Shown: positions 42,681 to 53,002 of the stretch, piece after piece
Numbering within the stretch: the first letter of the stretch is position 1
How the letters are laid out: every line of letters begins with the position of its first letter
Source of the DNA: Gemmatimonadota bacterium
Lineage (GTDB): Bacteria; Gemmatimonadota; Gemmatimonadetes; Gemmatimonadales; Gemmatimonadaceae
Length of the DNA stretch: 64,000 nt
Assembly (NCBI GenBank): GCA_021413975.1
Contig: JAIOPJ010000021.1
Coordinates: 62,001-126,000, forward strand
Reading direction: 5' to 3'
Translations under genes and position numbers: made by a program
The notes under the pieces: model-generated
What the model saw: only the letters and a program-made list of their open reading frames with translations
Database searches by the model: none
What the model was told of the DNA's origin: nothing

Positions 42681-43299
42681 TCAGCGTCCGATGAGCGGGA
42701 TGGGGACGCCGATGGTCACGAGCACATCGCGCTGCTGACGCGCATCGTAGTACGCGCTGGCCCCATCGATGTTCGTGTCGTAGAGGTGCATCTCGGTACC
42801 GAGCCGGAATCCCCAGGTCGGCGAGACGCGCGTCCGCACGCCGAATCCGACGATCATCGCCGTGCTCGTGAGGCCGTCGAATCCCTGGACGTCCCACGCC
42901 GCGCCGCTGCGCGTCACGCGTCCGACGCCCGCCATCACGTACAGGTTCGTGCGTCGCGGCTGGAACAACAGGCGCGCGCTCGTGAGCGTCAGGCGACCCT
43001 CGGTGGGCGGCTCGAAGTTCACGAACCCCGTGTTCTTCACCATGACGCCGCTCTGGATCACGGCGGTCTGGCCCTCCACCGCCCAGATGTTGTTGAAGCG
43101 CCAGGTGACCGTCGCGCCGGCGCCGGGGCCGGCCGCCTGGCGCTCGACGTTGCTCGCGTCGACGAACCGCAGGTCGATCGTGGAGTAGTAGCTCGCGAAG
43201 TACGGCGTGACCTCGAGCCGCACCTGTGCGCGCACAGCCACGGGAGTCAGCAGGGCGAGCGAGACCAGCAGGGCGCGAGCGAACGGGCGGACGGACATC
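42681..43299 (-). CDS. secreted outer-membrane beta-barrel-like protein
   Basis: Signal peptide MSVRPFARALLVSLALLTPVAVRAQ, alternating beta-strand pattern, ends IGVPIPLIGR. Confidence 0.75.
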
Positions 43300-43327
43300 A
43301 GTGCTCCACGGGCGTGAGGGGTGGTGA

Positions 43328-46300
43328 TCAGAACACGGTGAGCCGCACGGGGATCGTGCGCGTCCGCAGCGATGGCCCGGAGCCGGAGGTGACCGTGACG
43401 CTCGTGAGATAGGTCCCGCGGGCGAGGCCGGTAGGCGATCCCGTCAATCGCAGGGTCGCCGGCGTGGTACTCACGCCGCCGACGTACTGCACCCCGAGCC
43501 ACGGCGCACCCGGAGCCACCGAAGCGCTCAGGCTGCCGAGCGTCCCGCTCCCCTGGTTGGTGACGAGCAGGTCCTGGGTCGTCGCGGCACCGGCGAACGG
43601 CGCGAAGAGCGTCGCATTCGGCAGCGAGACCTGCAGCCCGGTCTCGACGACGAACGAGTAGCGGAACCAGAAGGTCTTCGGGACCGTGTCGAGCGACAGC
43701 GTCGAGTCGACGCCCGAGACGAACCACGACGAGTCGGGGAAGTCGGCCATGAGCCGGAGGCTGTCCACCACGAGCGTGTCGCGCGTGAAGACGGAGGGGT
43801 CGGCGACGATCCGCACCCGCGCCGAGTCGGCGGGCCCCTGCACGAACTGCAGCGTCATCCACGAGGGCACGGCCGGTCCGGTCGGGTCGCGCCGGTAGTT
43901 CTGCAATCCCCGCTTCGTCGAGCCGGCGAACGACGTGAGCTTCTTGTTCTGGTTGAACGCCAGGACCGAATCGGTCACGGTCGGGCCGCCGGTGAACCCG
44001 CGCAGCACGAGATTGCGCGGATTCGTCACGAGCTCGGCCTGGACGTTGAATGCGACCGAGATGTTGAAGTCGCGCGACGTCATCCCGGTCCCCGCGACGC
44101 GGACCGTCGCCGATGCGGAGAAGGGCCGCACGCTCGAGACGATCGAGAGCGTCGCCGGGAGCGTGGTGGAACTGAGCACGAGGTCCGACGGCCGCAGCCA
44201 GGGCTGGCAGGTGCCTGTGTCGTTCGGATCCACGCAGGCGCCGAATCCATCGGTGGTGACGATCGTCGCCGTCACACCGGTGACCGTGCCCCGTCCACCG
44301 TTGTCGATCCTGAGCACGGGCGTCGGCGCGATCGTCTGCTGCACATTGGCGTTCGCATCCCCCATCATCACGACGTTGACCACGCCGACGGCCGCCGGTG
44401 CACGCCCGACGTTGATCGTCACCACCGTCCGCCTCGAGACGACGCCCGGCGTGGTGGACTGCACGATCACCTCGCGCCTGCAGGTGCCGAGGTCGAGGCC
44501 CGTCGCATTCGCCTGGATCGTCATCAGCGACACCGGCGCGGCCACGCCGCCCACGTCGAACGTCGGCGTCGTGAGCCAGTTCACCGACCCGCAGGTGGCC
44601 GGACCGCCCGCCAGCGCGTTCACGGTCGTGCTCAGTCCACCGATCGTCCCGCCCGCGATGCTCGCCACGGCCACCAGCTGCGGCGCGCCCGCGGTGCCGA
44701 TCTGCGCATTCACCACCACGCTGTCGGTCGCGAGCCCCATGACCGGCGCCGTGACGGTGATCGTGGGCAGCGCGGTCGTGACCGCCACGCCGCCGACCGT
44801 CGCGGTGATGGTGCGCGCGGTGCCCACCGTGGTCGCGGTGAACACGCTCGTGTACGTCCCATCGCCGACGCTGGTGACGGTGCCGAACGTGCCCGCGCTC
44901 GTGCCGGTGCCGAGCCCGAACGCCACCGTGGCGCCACCGGTGGTGAGCGCGTTGCCGAAGGCGTCGATCGCGGCGAGGCGCACCGTGGTCGTGGTGCCCA
45001 CCACGATGCTTCCCGATGTCACCGTCACGAGCGAGGTGACGGGCGAGGCGGCGCCGGGCGTGACGGTCACCGGTGTGGTCTGCGTGATCGCGATCGCGTT
45101 GATCGTCGCCGAGACCGTCTTGCTCGCTGCGACGGTCGACGCGAGCGTGCCGGTCGCGACGCCGCTGGCGTTCGTGACCGCCGCCGGTTGCGTGACGGTG
45201 TTGCCGGTGCCGGTCGCCGCGAGCACGACGGTCGCCCCGGCGACGGGATTGTTGTTCGCGTCGCGCGCGGTGACGGTGATCGTGCTGCCGGCCCCGCCGG
45301 CGGAGATCGAGACGGGGGCTGCACTCACGGTCGACGTCGCCGCGGACACGGCACCGGCGGTCACGGTCACCGTCGCGGTCTGGGTGATCGCGACGGCGTT
45401 GATCGTCGCCGAGACCGTCTTGCTCGCCGCGACCGTCGAGGCGATCGTGCCGATGGCGACGCCATTCGCGTCCGTGACGGCCACCGGCTGCGTGACGGTG
45501 TTGCCGGTGCCAGTCGCGGCGAGAAGCACCGTTGCGCCGGCGATGAGGTTGCTGTTCGCATCGCGCGCCGTGACCGTGATCGTGCTCGTGGCGCCATCCG
45601 CCGCGATCGACGCCGGCGCCGCACTGACGGTCGACGTCGCGGCGGACGCGGCCCCCGCGATCACGGTCACCGTCGCGGTCTGCGTGATCCCCGTCCCGTT
45701 GATGGTCGCCGAGACGACCTTGGTCGCCGCGATCGTCGACGCCAGGGAACCGGTCGCCACGCCGCTCGCATTCGTGACCGCCGCCGGCTGCGTGAGCGTG
45801 TTGCCGCTGCCGGTCGCCGCGAGCACGACCGTCGCGCCGGCGATGAGGTTGTTGTTCGCGTCACGCGCGGTGACCGTGACCGTGCTCGTGGCGCCATCCG
45901 CCGTGATCGACGCCGGCGCGACACTCACCGTCGACGTCGCTGCCGAGACCGCGCCGGCGACGACCGTCACCGTCGCCGTCTGCGTCACGGCGACGCCGTT
46001 GATGGTGGCCGAGACCGACTTGCTCGCCGCGACGGTCGACGCGACCGTGCCCGTCGCGACACCGCTCGCGTTCGTGACCGCCACCGGCTGCGTGACGGTG
46101 TTGCCGGTGCCGGTCGCGGCGAGAACCACGGTCGCACCCGCGATCGGGTTGCTGTTCGCATCACGCGCCGTGACCGTGATCGTGCTGCCGGCCCCGCCGG
46201 CGGAGATCGAGGCGGGGGCGGCACTCACGGTCGACGTCGCGGCGGACACGGCACCGGCGGTCACGGTCACGGTCGCGGTCTGGGTGATCGCCACCGCGTT

Positions 46301-49300
46301 GATCGTCGCCGAGACCGTCTTGCTTGCCGCGACGGTCGACGCGAGAGTCCCGGTCGCGACGCCGCTCGCGTTCGTGACGGCCACTGGCTGCGTGATCGTG
46401 TTCCCGGTGCCGGTCGCGCCGAGTACGACAGTGGCGCCCGCGATCGGGTTGCCGTTCGCATCGCGCGCCGTGACCGTGATCGTGCTGCCCGCCCCCGCGG
46501 CCGCGATCGACGCCGGGGACGCACTCACGGTCGACGTCGCCGCCGACACGGCACCGGCCGTCACCGTGATGTTCGCGGTCTGAGTGATCCCTGCCCCGTT
46601 GATCGTCGCCGAGACGACCTTGGTCGCCGCGATCGTCGACGCCAGGGAACCGGTCGCCACGCCGCTCGCGTTCGTGACCGCCGCCGGCTGAGTGAGCGTG
46701 TTGCCGCTGCCGGTCGCCGCGAGCACGACCGTCGCGCCCGCGACCGGGTTCCCGTCCGCATCGCGCGCCGTGACCGTGATCGTGCTCGTGGCGCCATCCG
46801 CCGAGATCGACGCCGGCGCGACGCTTACCGTCGACGTCGCTGCCGAGACCGTGCCCGCGACGACCGTCACGGTCGCCGTCTGCGTCACGGCGACACCGTT
46901 GACGGTGGCCGACACCGACTTGCTCGCGGCGACGGTCGACGTCACGGTGCCGGTCGCGACGCCACTCGCATTCGTGACCCCCACCGGCTGCGTGACCGTG
47001 TTGCCGCTCCCCGTCGCCGCGAGCACCACGATCGCACCGGCGATCGGGTTGCTGTTCGCATCACGCGCCGTGACCGTGATCGTGCTGCCGGCCCCGCCGG
47101 CGGAGATAGAGGCGGGGGCGGCACTCACCGTCGACGTCGCCGCGGAGACGGCACCGGCGGTGACCGTCACCGCCGCGGTCTGGGTGATCGCGACGCCGTT
47201 GATCGTCGCCGAGACCGTCTTGCCCGCCGCGACGGTCGACGCGAGCGCGCCCGTCGCGACGCCGCTCGCGTTCGTGACCGCCACCGGCTGCGTGACCGTA
47301 TTCCCGGTGCCGGTCGCGGCGAGTATGACGGTGGCGCCTTCGATCAGGTTGTCGAACGCGTCGCGCGCCGTCACCGTGACGCTGCTCGGCGCGCCCCCGG
47401 CGGTGATCGAGCCCGGCGTGGCCGCGACGCTCGACCGGGACGCCGACACGGCCGCCGCGACCACGGTGACCGTCGGGCTCTGCGTGATCGCGGTGCCGTT
47501 CACCGTCGCCGTGATCGCCTTCGTGCCCGCCACCGTCGAGCCGATCGCGCCCGTGGCGATCCCGTTCGCGTCGGTCGGGGCGGCCGGCTGCGTGACGGTA
47601 TTGCCCGCGCCGCTCGCCGCGAGCGTGACGACGGCGCCTGCGACCGGCGCACCGGTCGTGTCACGCACCGTCACCGAGACGGTGCTCGCCGAGGCACCCG
47701 CCGTGAGCGTGGTGGGCGCGGCGCTGACCGTGCTGAGCGTCGGTGAGATGGCGATGCTGGTGACGGTCACTCCCGCTGTCGCGACGATCGCCACGCCATT
47801 GATCGTCGCCGACACCGTCTTCGCACCCGGAGCGGTCGACGCGAACGGGCCCGTGGCCACGCCGTTCGCGTCCGTCACGCTCGCCGGCTGCGTGATCGTG
47901 TTCCCGCTGCCGGTGGCGGCGAGCACGACCGTCGCCCCCGGGACCGGATTGTCATTCGCGTCGCGCGCGGTGACGGTGACGGTGCTCGCACCCCCACTCG
48001 AGAGGAGGACGCTCGGCGTCAGGGTCAGCAGCGAGCGCGCGGGCGAGACCGCGCCCGCCAGTACGGTCACCGTCGCGGTCTGGGTGAGCGACGTGCCGTT
48101 CACGATCGCCGAGACGGTCTTCGCACCTGCCGCGATCGAACCCACGCTCCCGGTCGCCACGCCGTCGGCGCCGGTGGCGCCGCCCGGCTGGACGAGCGTG
48201 TTCCCCGCGCCGGACGCCGCGAGCGCGACCGTGGCGCCGGTGATCGCGTTGCCGAACGCGTCACGCGCAGTGACCGTGATCGTGCTCGAGGCGCCACCCG
48301 CGACGAGTGTCGCCGGCGCGGCGACGAGCGTGGACAGGGTGCCCGATACCGCGCCCGGCGACACGGTGACGCTCGCGGTCTGCACGACCGCGACGCCGTT
48401 CACCAGCGCGCTGATGGTCTTCACGCCCGCGCCGGTCGAGCTGAACGTCCCGGTGGCTTCGCCGGTCGCACCGGTCGTGCCTGCGGGCTGGACCAGAGTG
48501 TTCCCCGCCCCGGATGCCGCGAGCGCCACGGTGGCGCCGGCGATGGCGTTGTCGTTCGCGTCGCGCGCGGTGACCGTGATCGTGCTCGCAGCGCCGCCGG
48601 CGGTCATGCTCGCGGGACTCACCGCGATCGTCGAACGGCTCGCCGAGATCGCCCCCGCGGTGACCGTCACCGCTGCGGTCCCCGTGAGCGGAACGGTGCC
48701 CGCGACCGCCGACACGGTCCTGATCCCGACGACGGTGGACGCGAGCGCCCCCGTCGCGACGCCGTTCGCGTCGGTCAAGCCGGCCGGCTGCGTCAGGGTG
48801 TTCCCGGCGCCGGTCACCGCGAGTTGCACGTTGACGCCCGCGACCGGATTGTCGTTCGCGTCACGCACCGTCACCGTGATCGTCGACGTCGCGCCGTCCG
48901 CCGAGATGGTGCCGGGTGCCGCCACGACGCTCGATCGCGCCGCCGAGACGCCGCCCGACGTGAACGTGACCGTCGCCACCGTGGAGAGCAGAGTGCCGCC
49001 GATCGTCGCCGAGACCGTGCGCGCGCCGGCGACCGTCGAGGCGAGTGTTCCGCTCGCCGCGCCATTCGCATCCGTGGAGGCCGCCGGCTGCACCAGGACG
49101 TTGCCGGCGCCCGTCGCGGCGAGCACCACCGAGGCGCCGCTGATCGCATTGTTGAACGCGTCGCGCGCCGTCACCGTCACGGAGCTCGCGCCGCCTCCCG
49201 CGGCCAGGGTCGCGGGCGACGCCGAGATGGTCGAGGTCGTCGCCGAGACGGCGCCGGGCGTCACCTGCACCGTGACGTCGGGCAGGATCGCGACGCCGTT

Positions 49301-50302
49301 GATCGTCGCGGAGATCGACTTGGCACCGGCGACCGTCGAGGCGACCGTGCCCGTCGCGGTCCCGCTCGCGTTGGTCGTGCCCGCCGGTTGGACGAGCGTG
49401 TTCCCTGCACCGGTGGCCGCGAGCGTGACGGAAGCGCCGGCGATGGCGTTGTCATTCGCGTCGCGCGCAGTGACCGTGATCGTGCTCGCCGCGCCGCCGG
49501 CGGTCATGTTCGCGGGATTCACCACGATCGTCGAGCGGGTCGCCGAGATCGCCCCGGGCGTCACCGTGACGGTCGCGGTCGGCGTGACGGCGATGCCGTT
49601 CACCGTGGCCGAGATCGTCTTCGGCCCGGCGGTCGTCGACGAGAAGGTGCCCGTCGCGACCCCGTTCGCATCCGTGACCGCGCCGGGCTGCGTGAGCGTG
49701 TTGCCGGCGCCCGTCGCACTGATGGCCACGGTGTTGCCCGCGAGCGGATTGCCATTCGCGTCGCGCGCCGTCACGGTGATCGTGCTCGGTGCGCCCCCCG
49801 CCACGATGCTCGTCGGCGCCGCCGACACCAGAGACAGCGCCGCCGATACCGGCCCTGCGACGACCGTGATCGAGGGGAGCAGCGCGTCGGGAAGCGCCTG
49901 GCCGTTCACCGAGACATGCAGCTTCGATGCGGTCCCGGCCGTGGTCGCGGTGAGGATCACCGTGTACGCGCCGGCTGCCCCCGCGGTCACCGTCGCGAAG
50001 GTCCCGTTACTCGTCCCGCCGGCGAGCGAGAACACGACCGTCGCCGACTGGGTATACGGTTCACCATCGGTGTCGCGCGCGCTGAAGGTCGCCAGGAACT
50101 GCTGGCCCGAGACGTACGGACCCGACGCGACCGTGAGCGAGGATCTCCCGAGATCGAGTTGTGGCGCGCCCCCCGTCGGGGAATCGCCGTGACAGGCGAT
50201 CCCCGCGGCCATCGCCCCCGCGAGGAGTGCGACCACATGCCGTCGCACGGTCGCCATCGACCGCTCGGCCATTCGAGTGACCAGCATGCGCACACCCCTC
50301 AC
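43328..50302 (-). CDS. giant exported protein with ~16 tandem BIG1/invasin-like Ig domains and a large C-terminal non-repeat region
   Basis: 2324 aa; N-terminal signal-like VVALLAGAMAAGIAC; ~100-aa repeats with consensus SAATSTVSAAPASISAGGAGSTITVTARDANxNPIAGATVVLAATGTGNTVTQPVAVTNASGVATGTLASTVAASKTVSATINGVAITQTATVTVTAGAV. Confidence 0.93.
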   Translation of the reverse strand: MRGVRMLVTRMAERSMATVRRHVVALLAGAMAAGIACHGDSPTGGAPQLDLGRSSLTVASGPYVSGQQFLATFSARDTDGEPYTQSATVVFSLAGGTSNGTFATVTAGAAGAYTVILTATTAGTASKLHVSVNGQALPDALLPSITVVAGPVSAALSLVSAAPTSIVAGGAPSTITVTARDANGNPLAGNTVAISATGAGNTLTQPGAVTDANGVATGTFSSTTAGPKTISATVNGIAVTPTATVTVTPGAISATRSTIVVNPANMTAGGAASTITVTARDANDNAIAGASVTLAATGAGNTLVQPAGTTNASGTATGTVASTVAGAKSISATINGVAILPDVTVQVTPGAVSATTSTISASPATLAAGGGASSVTVTARDAFNNAISGASVVLAATGAGNVLVQPAASTDANGAASGTLASTVAGARTVSATIGGTLLSTVATVTFTSGGVSAARSSVVAAPGTISADGATSTITVTVRDANDNPVAGVNVQLAVTGAGNTLTQPAGLTDANGVATGALASTVVGIRTVSAVAGTVPLTGTAAVTVTAGAISASRSTIAVSPASMTAGGAASTITVTARDANDNAIAGATVALAASGAGNTLVQPAGTTGATGEATGTFSSTGAGVKTISALVNGVAVVQTASVTVSPGAVSGTLSTLVAAPATLVAGGASSTITVTARDAFGNAITGATVALAASGAGNTLVQPGGATGADGVATGSVGSIAAGAKTVSAIVNGTSLTQTATVTVLAGAVSPARSLLTLTPSVLLSSGGASTVTVTARDANDNPVPGATVVLAATGSGNTITQPASVTDANGVATGPFASTAPGAKTVSATINGVAIVATAGVTVTSIAISPTLSTVSAAPTTLTAGASASTVSVTVRDTTGAPVAGAVVTLAASGAGNTVTQPAAPTDANGIATGAIGSTVAGTKAITATVNGTAITQSPTVTVVAAAVSASRSSVAATPGSITAGGAPSSVTVTARDAFDNLIEGATVILAATGTGNTVTQPVAVTNASGVATGALASTVAAGKTVSATINGVAITQTAAVTVTAGAVSAATSTVSAAPASISAGGAGSTITVTARDANSNPIAGAIVVLAATGSGNTVTQPVGVTNASGVATGTVTSTVAASKSVSATVNGVAVTQTATVTVVAGTVSAATSTVSVAPASISADGATSTITVTARDADGNPVAGATVVLAATGSGNTLTQPAAVTNASGVATGSLASTIAATKVVSATINGAGITQTANITVTAGAVSAATSTVSASPASIAAAGAGSTITVTARDANGNPIAGATVVLGATGTGNTITQPVAVTNASGVATGTLASTVAASKTVSATINAVAITQTATVTVTAGAVSAATSTVSAAPASISAGGAGSTITVTARDANSNPIAGATVVLAATGTGNTVTQPVAVTNASGVATGTVASTVAASKSVSATINGVAVTQTATVTVVAGAVSAATSTVSVAPASITADGATSTVTVTARDANNNLIAGATVVLAATGSGNTLTQPAAVTNASGVATGSLASTIAATKVVSATINGTGITQTATVTVIAGAASAATSTVSAAPASIAADGATSTITVTARDANSNLIAGATVLLAATGTGNTVTQPVAVTDANGVAIGTIASTVAASKTVSATINAVAITQTATVTVTAGAVSAATSTVSAAPVSISAGGAGSTITVTARDANNNPVAGATVVLAATGTGNTVTQPAAVTNASGVATGTLASTVAASKTVSATINAIAITQTTPVTVTPGAASPVTSLVTVTSGSIVVGTTTTVRLAAIDAFGNALTTGGATVAFGLGTGTSAGTFGTVTSVGDGTYTSVFTATTVGTARTITATVGGVAVTTALPTITVTAPVMGLATDSVVVNAQIGTAGAPQLVAVASIAGGTIGGLSTTVNALAGGPATCGSVNWLTTPTFDVGGVAAPVSLMTIQANATGLDLGTCRREVIVQSTTPGVVSRRTVVTINVGRAPAAVGVVNVVMMGDANANVQQTIAPTPVLRIDNGGRGTVTGVTATIVTTDGFGACVDPNDTGTCQPWLRPSDLVLSSTTLPATLSIVSSVRPFSASATVRVAGTGMTSRDFNISVAFNVQAELVTNPRNLVLRGFTGGPTVTDSVLAFNQNKKLTSFAGSTKRGLQNYRRDPTGPAVPSWMTLQFVQGPADSARVRIVADPSVFTRDTLVVDSLRLMADFPDSSWFVSGVDSTLSLDTVPKTFWFRYSFVVETGLQVSLPNATLFAPFAGAATTQDLLVTNQGSGTLGSLSASVAPGAPWLGVQYVGGVSTTPATLRLTGSPTGLARGTYLTSVTVTSGSGPSLRTRTIPVRLTVF
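45055..49880 (-). repeat. ~300-bp tandem coding repeats (about 16 units) encoding Ig-like domains
   Basis: Unit motif STITVTARDAN...GNTxTQP...SGVATG... recurs about every 100 codons; boundaries approximate. Confidence 0.9.
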
Positions 50303-50437
50303 GAATCCCGTGCAGGCCGACTTCCGCCGCGCCGTAGCTTGCGCGGGATTCCCTGATGCGTCAAGGATGGGCGTGCCGCTCCCCTCGTCGACGGCGGGCC
50401 CCCGTGGATCCCGAGGGCCCGACCGATCACCCGACGC

Positions 50438-52279
50438 CTACCGCGAGACCGCCGCCAGCCGACGGATCTCCGCCGCCATCGTCCGCACACGGTCCGCGTC
50501 CTGCGCACCGGCCACATCCTTGTCCACCTCGACCGCCAGCGCCGTCAGCAAGCGCCGACGCTCGCGCCCGGTCTGCGCTTCCGCCGCCGTGAGCGCCTGG
50601 TCGATCGCCGCGGTACGTCCTGCGGCGAGCCCGCGCCCACGCACCAACTGATCGAGGTACGACCGCACCACCGGGAACGCCGCCGGCCACTCGATCCTCG
50701 GCTGGCTCTGCGGATTGTACTGCACGTACCGCACGAGCCTCGCCGCCGCGATCTCGTTCGCTGTGAGGTTGTCGGTGGGCTTCAGCTCGAGCACGTCGAA
50801 GCCGCGGTCGAGTTCCGATGAGTAGACGTAGCCGTTCCAATAGTAGGCGCCCCACGAGCCGCCGATCGTGCCGCGCGCGCGGCCGCCGGCCGGCGGAGTG
50901 GGCGGCGCGGGCGTGAGCGGCACGTCCGCTGCGGACGGCGACGGATCGATCGACCCGCGATCGAAGTACGCCACCTCATACGGATGATCGGCATCGGTGA
51001 AGTCGATCACGTTCACGCCGCCCTGGTACCAGCCCTGCGCCATCAGGTCGCGCCCCGGCACGGGGATCAGGCCGCCGTTGTGCGAGACGCAGTTCTCCTG
51101 CGCCGTCTGCGCCGACGGGATCTTGAAGTAGGCGTGCTGCGTGTACTTGCGGTCCTCGCCGATGGTGAGCGTGGTGTTGCCGCCCATCTGCATCATGCTC
51201 GACTTCTGGCACATCGGCGACGTGCCGCCGCCCCATTCGTCGGTGAAGACGACCTTCTTGCCATCGTTGCTGAAGACCGCGGTGTGCCAGAGCGAGAAGT
51301 TCGTGTCGGCCACGGCCGAGAGACGGACGGGCTTCTCGGGGTTGGAGATGTCCACCAGCAGTCCATAGCTCCCGCAGGCGCCGGCGAGCAGGTGCCGCTC
51401 GGGATAGACCGTGACGTCATGGCAGTTGCGCGGACCGGTCGGCGCAGGCGCCGGCTGCGGAGCGGCACCGGCGGCCGGCGGCGGTCCACCGCGCGCCGGA
51501 CGGCCCAAGGCACGCGGCGCCGGCTCGAGGCCGGTGAAGATGCGCGCGCCCGTCACGACCACCGACCGCTCGGGGTGCGCGAGCGGCACGCGGATCACGT
51601 CGAGACGGAAGAGCGAGTTCGATTCATCGGCCGGGTCGGTGCCGTTGACGCACCCCGCGAGCTCGGTGTTCGGCCGCGCCCCCTGACTGCCGGAGACGTA
51701 GAGGTAGATGAATCCCTTCTTCTTGGGGTGCGGCACGATGGTGTGCGTATGCGAACCCTTGCAGGTCTGCACGTTCATCACGAGCCGCGGATGCGCCGGG
51801 TCGCTCACGTCGAAGATGCGCACCCCCGCCATGTGATCCTTGGGGTCCTGCACCCCGCCCTTGCCGCAGTCGTTGCGATTGCCGTTCCCCTCGGCCGAGA
51901 TGAAGAGGAGGTTCCCGTAGATGGATGGATCGCCCTGCGAGGTGATGCACTGCACCACCGAGACCACCTTCGGCTTGGCCGCGTCGCTCACGTCCCAGAT
52001 GGTGAAGCCGGCGAAGTTGCCCTGATAGACGTAGTTGCCGCCGAACGCGAGGTCCGAGTTGACGAACGTCAGGCCGCGGGTGGTATCGAACGCCGCCGGC
52101 TTGGTGGAGAACGAGACCAGCGTCATCCCCTTCGTCGCCACGCCGGCGTCGAGCCGGCCCGAGGCGAGCGCGTCGCGCGGGTCGGTGCCGGTGGGATAGG
52201 TCTGTGCCCCGACGGTCGCCGCCGAGAGCAGGAGCCCGACCGATGCCGTGAGGGTGAGCAGGCTGCGCAGATGCGTCAT
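50438..52279 (-). CDS. secreted LVIVD-repeat protein
   Basis: Signal peptide MTHLRSLLTLTASVGLLLSAATVGAQ; VYQGNFAGFTIWDVSDAAKPKVVSVV, GVRIFDVSDPAHPRLVMNVQTCKGSHTH, GLLVDISNPEKPVRL, GGVNVIDFTDADHPYEVAYFD. Confidence 0.85.
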   Translation of the reverse strand: MTHLRSLLTLTASVGLLLSAATVGAQTYPTGTDPRDALASGRLDAGVATKGMTLVSFSTKPAAFDTTRGLTFVNSDLAFGGNYVYQGNFAGFTIWDVSDAAKPKVVSVVQCITSQGDPSIYGNLLFISAEGNGNRNDCGKGGVQDPKDHMAGVRIFDVSDPAHPRLVMNVQTCKGSHTHTIVPHPKKKGFIYLYVSGSQGARPNTELAGCVNGTDPADESNSLFRLDVIRVPLAHPERSVVVTGARIFTGLEPAPRALGRPARGGPPPAAGAAPQPAPAPTGPRNCHDVTVYPERHLLAGACGSYGLLVDISNPEKPVRLSAVADTNFSLWHTAVFSNDGKKVVFTDEWGGGTSPMCQKSSMMQMGGNTTLTIGEDRKYTQHAYFKIPSAQTAQENCVSHNGGLIPVPGRDLMAQGWYQGGVNVIDFTDADHPYEVAYFDRGSIDPSPSAADVPLTPAPPTPPAGGRARGTIGGSWGAYYWNGYVYSSELDRGFDVLELKPTDNLTANEIAAARLVRYVQYNPQSQPRIEWPAAFPVVRSYLDQLVRGRGLAAGRTAAIDQALTAAEAQTGRERRRLLTALAVEVDKDVAGAQDADRVRTMAAEIRRLAAVSR

Positions 52280-52303
52280 GAGAGGTGGGGCTCCGGTCGC
52301 GGG

Positions 52304-53002
52304 TTACGAGAGGTTGTCGAGCATCTGGTGCATCAGGCCGATCTCGGCGGTCTGGACGGACACGACATCATTGGCGAAGACCGAGACATCCACGTCCTGG
52401 CCGGCGTGCGGCGTGGCGAAGAGGTCGGCGACCATCTTGAGGGCGCCCTCGTGGTGCTGGATCATGAGGGTGAGGAAGTGCCGGTCGAAGGCCGGCCCGG
52501 TGGCCCCGTCGAGTTGCGCGATCTGCTCGGCGGAGAGCATCCCCGGCATCATCACCGTGTGGTACGAGGAGGTGTCCGGCGCCACCTGCCCATTGGCGCG
52601 GAGCCACTCCTGCATGAGCCTGATCTCGGTGGTCTGGGACTGATCGATCTTGATGGCGAAGCGCTGCAGGCGCGGACTGGCCTGGTGCGCGGCGGCGAGG
52701 CGCGACATGAAGATCGCCTGCGCGTGGTGGGCGATCATTCCCTGCATGAAGCGGACGTCGGCTTCGGTGTAGAGGGCGCCCTTGGGGATCGTGACCGGGT
52801 AGTCCATGCCGGTCATGCCGGTCATGCCGGCCATGCCGGTCATGCCGGCCATGCCGGGCATGCCGGGCATGCTGGCCATGTCGTGCGCGGCGCCCGCCGC
52901 GGGCGCGGCCGTGGTCACGGGCGCAGGCGCACCCGCCGACGCACAGCCCAGTGCGAAGGAGGCGCAGAGGATCGCGGCCGCGATGCGGTGTGAAGGGCTC
53001 AG
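52304..53002 (-). CDS. DUF305 lipoprotein with Met-rich segment; probable CTG start
   Basis: MQGMIAHHAQAIFMSRLA, FLTLMIQHHEGALKMVADLF DUF305 motifs; extending the given ORF upstream to CTG yields lipoprotein signal (M)SPSHRIAAAILCASFALGCASAG. Confidence 0.85.
   Translation of the reverse strand: MSPSHRIAAAILCASFALGCASAGAPAPVTTAAPAAGAAHDMASMPGMPGMAGMTGMAGMTGMTGMDYPVTIPKGALYTEADVRFMQGMIAHHAQAIFMSRLAAAHQASPRLQRFAIKIDQSQTTEIRLMQEWLRANGQVAPDTSSYHTVMMPGMLSAEQIAQLDGATGPAFDRHFLTLMIQHHEGALKMVADLFATPHAGQDVDVSVFANDVVSVQTAEIGLMHQMLDNLS
52804..52880 (-). repeat. 9-bp tandem repeat encoding (M-x-G)n
   Basis: Plus strand (catgccggt/gcc)n; encodes MASMPGMPGMAGMTGMAGMTGMTGMDY. Confidence 0.9.

Noticed and set aside
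45055-49880. CRISPR-like or satellite non-coding array
   Set aside because: Repeats are 300 bp, in frame, and encode Ig-like domains; no short repeat/spacer structure.
43935-50192. Very long plus-strand ORFs (882, 852, 1166 aa) opposite the giant Ig gene
   Set aside because: They are antisense shadows of a 300-bp coding repeat: periodicity with no stop in one unit propagates across all units. Composition (Val/Ala/Thr or Arg/Asp-rich) and absence of start/RBS context argue against coding.
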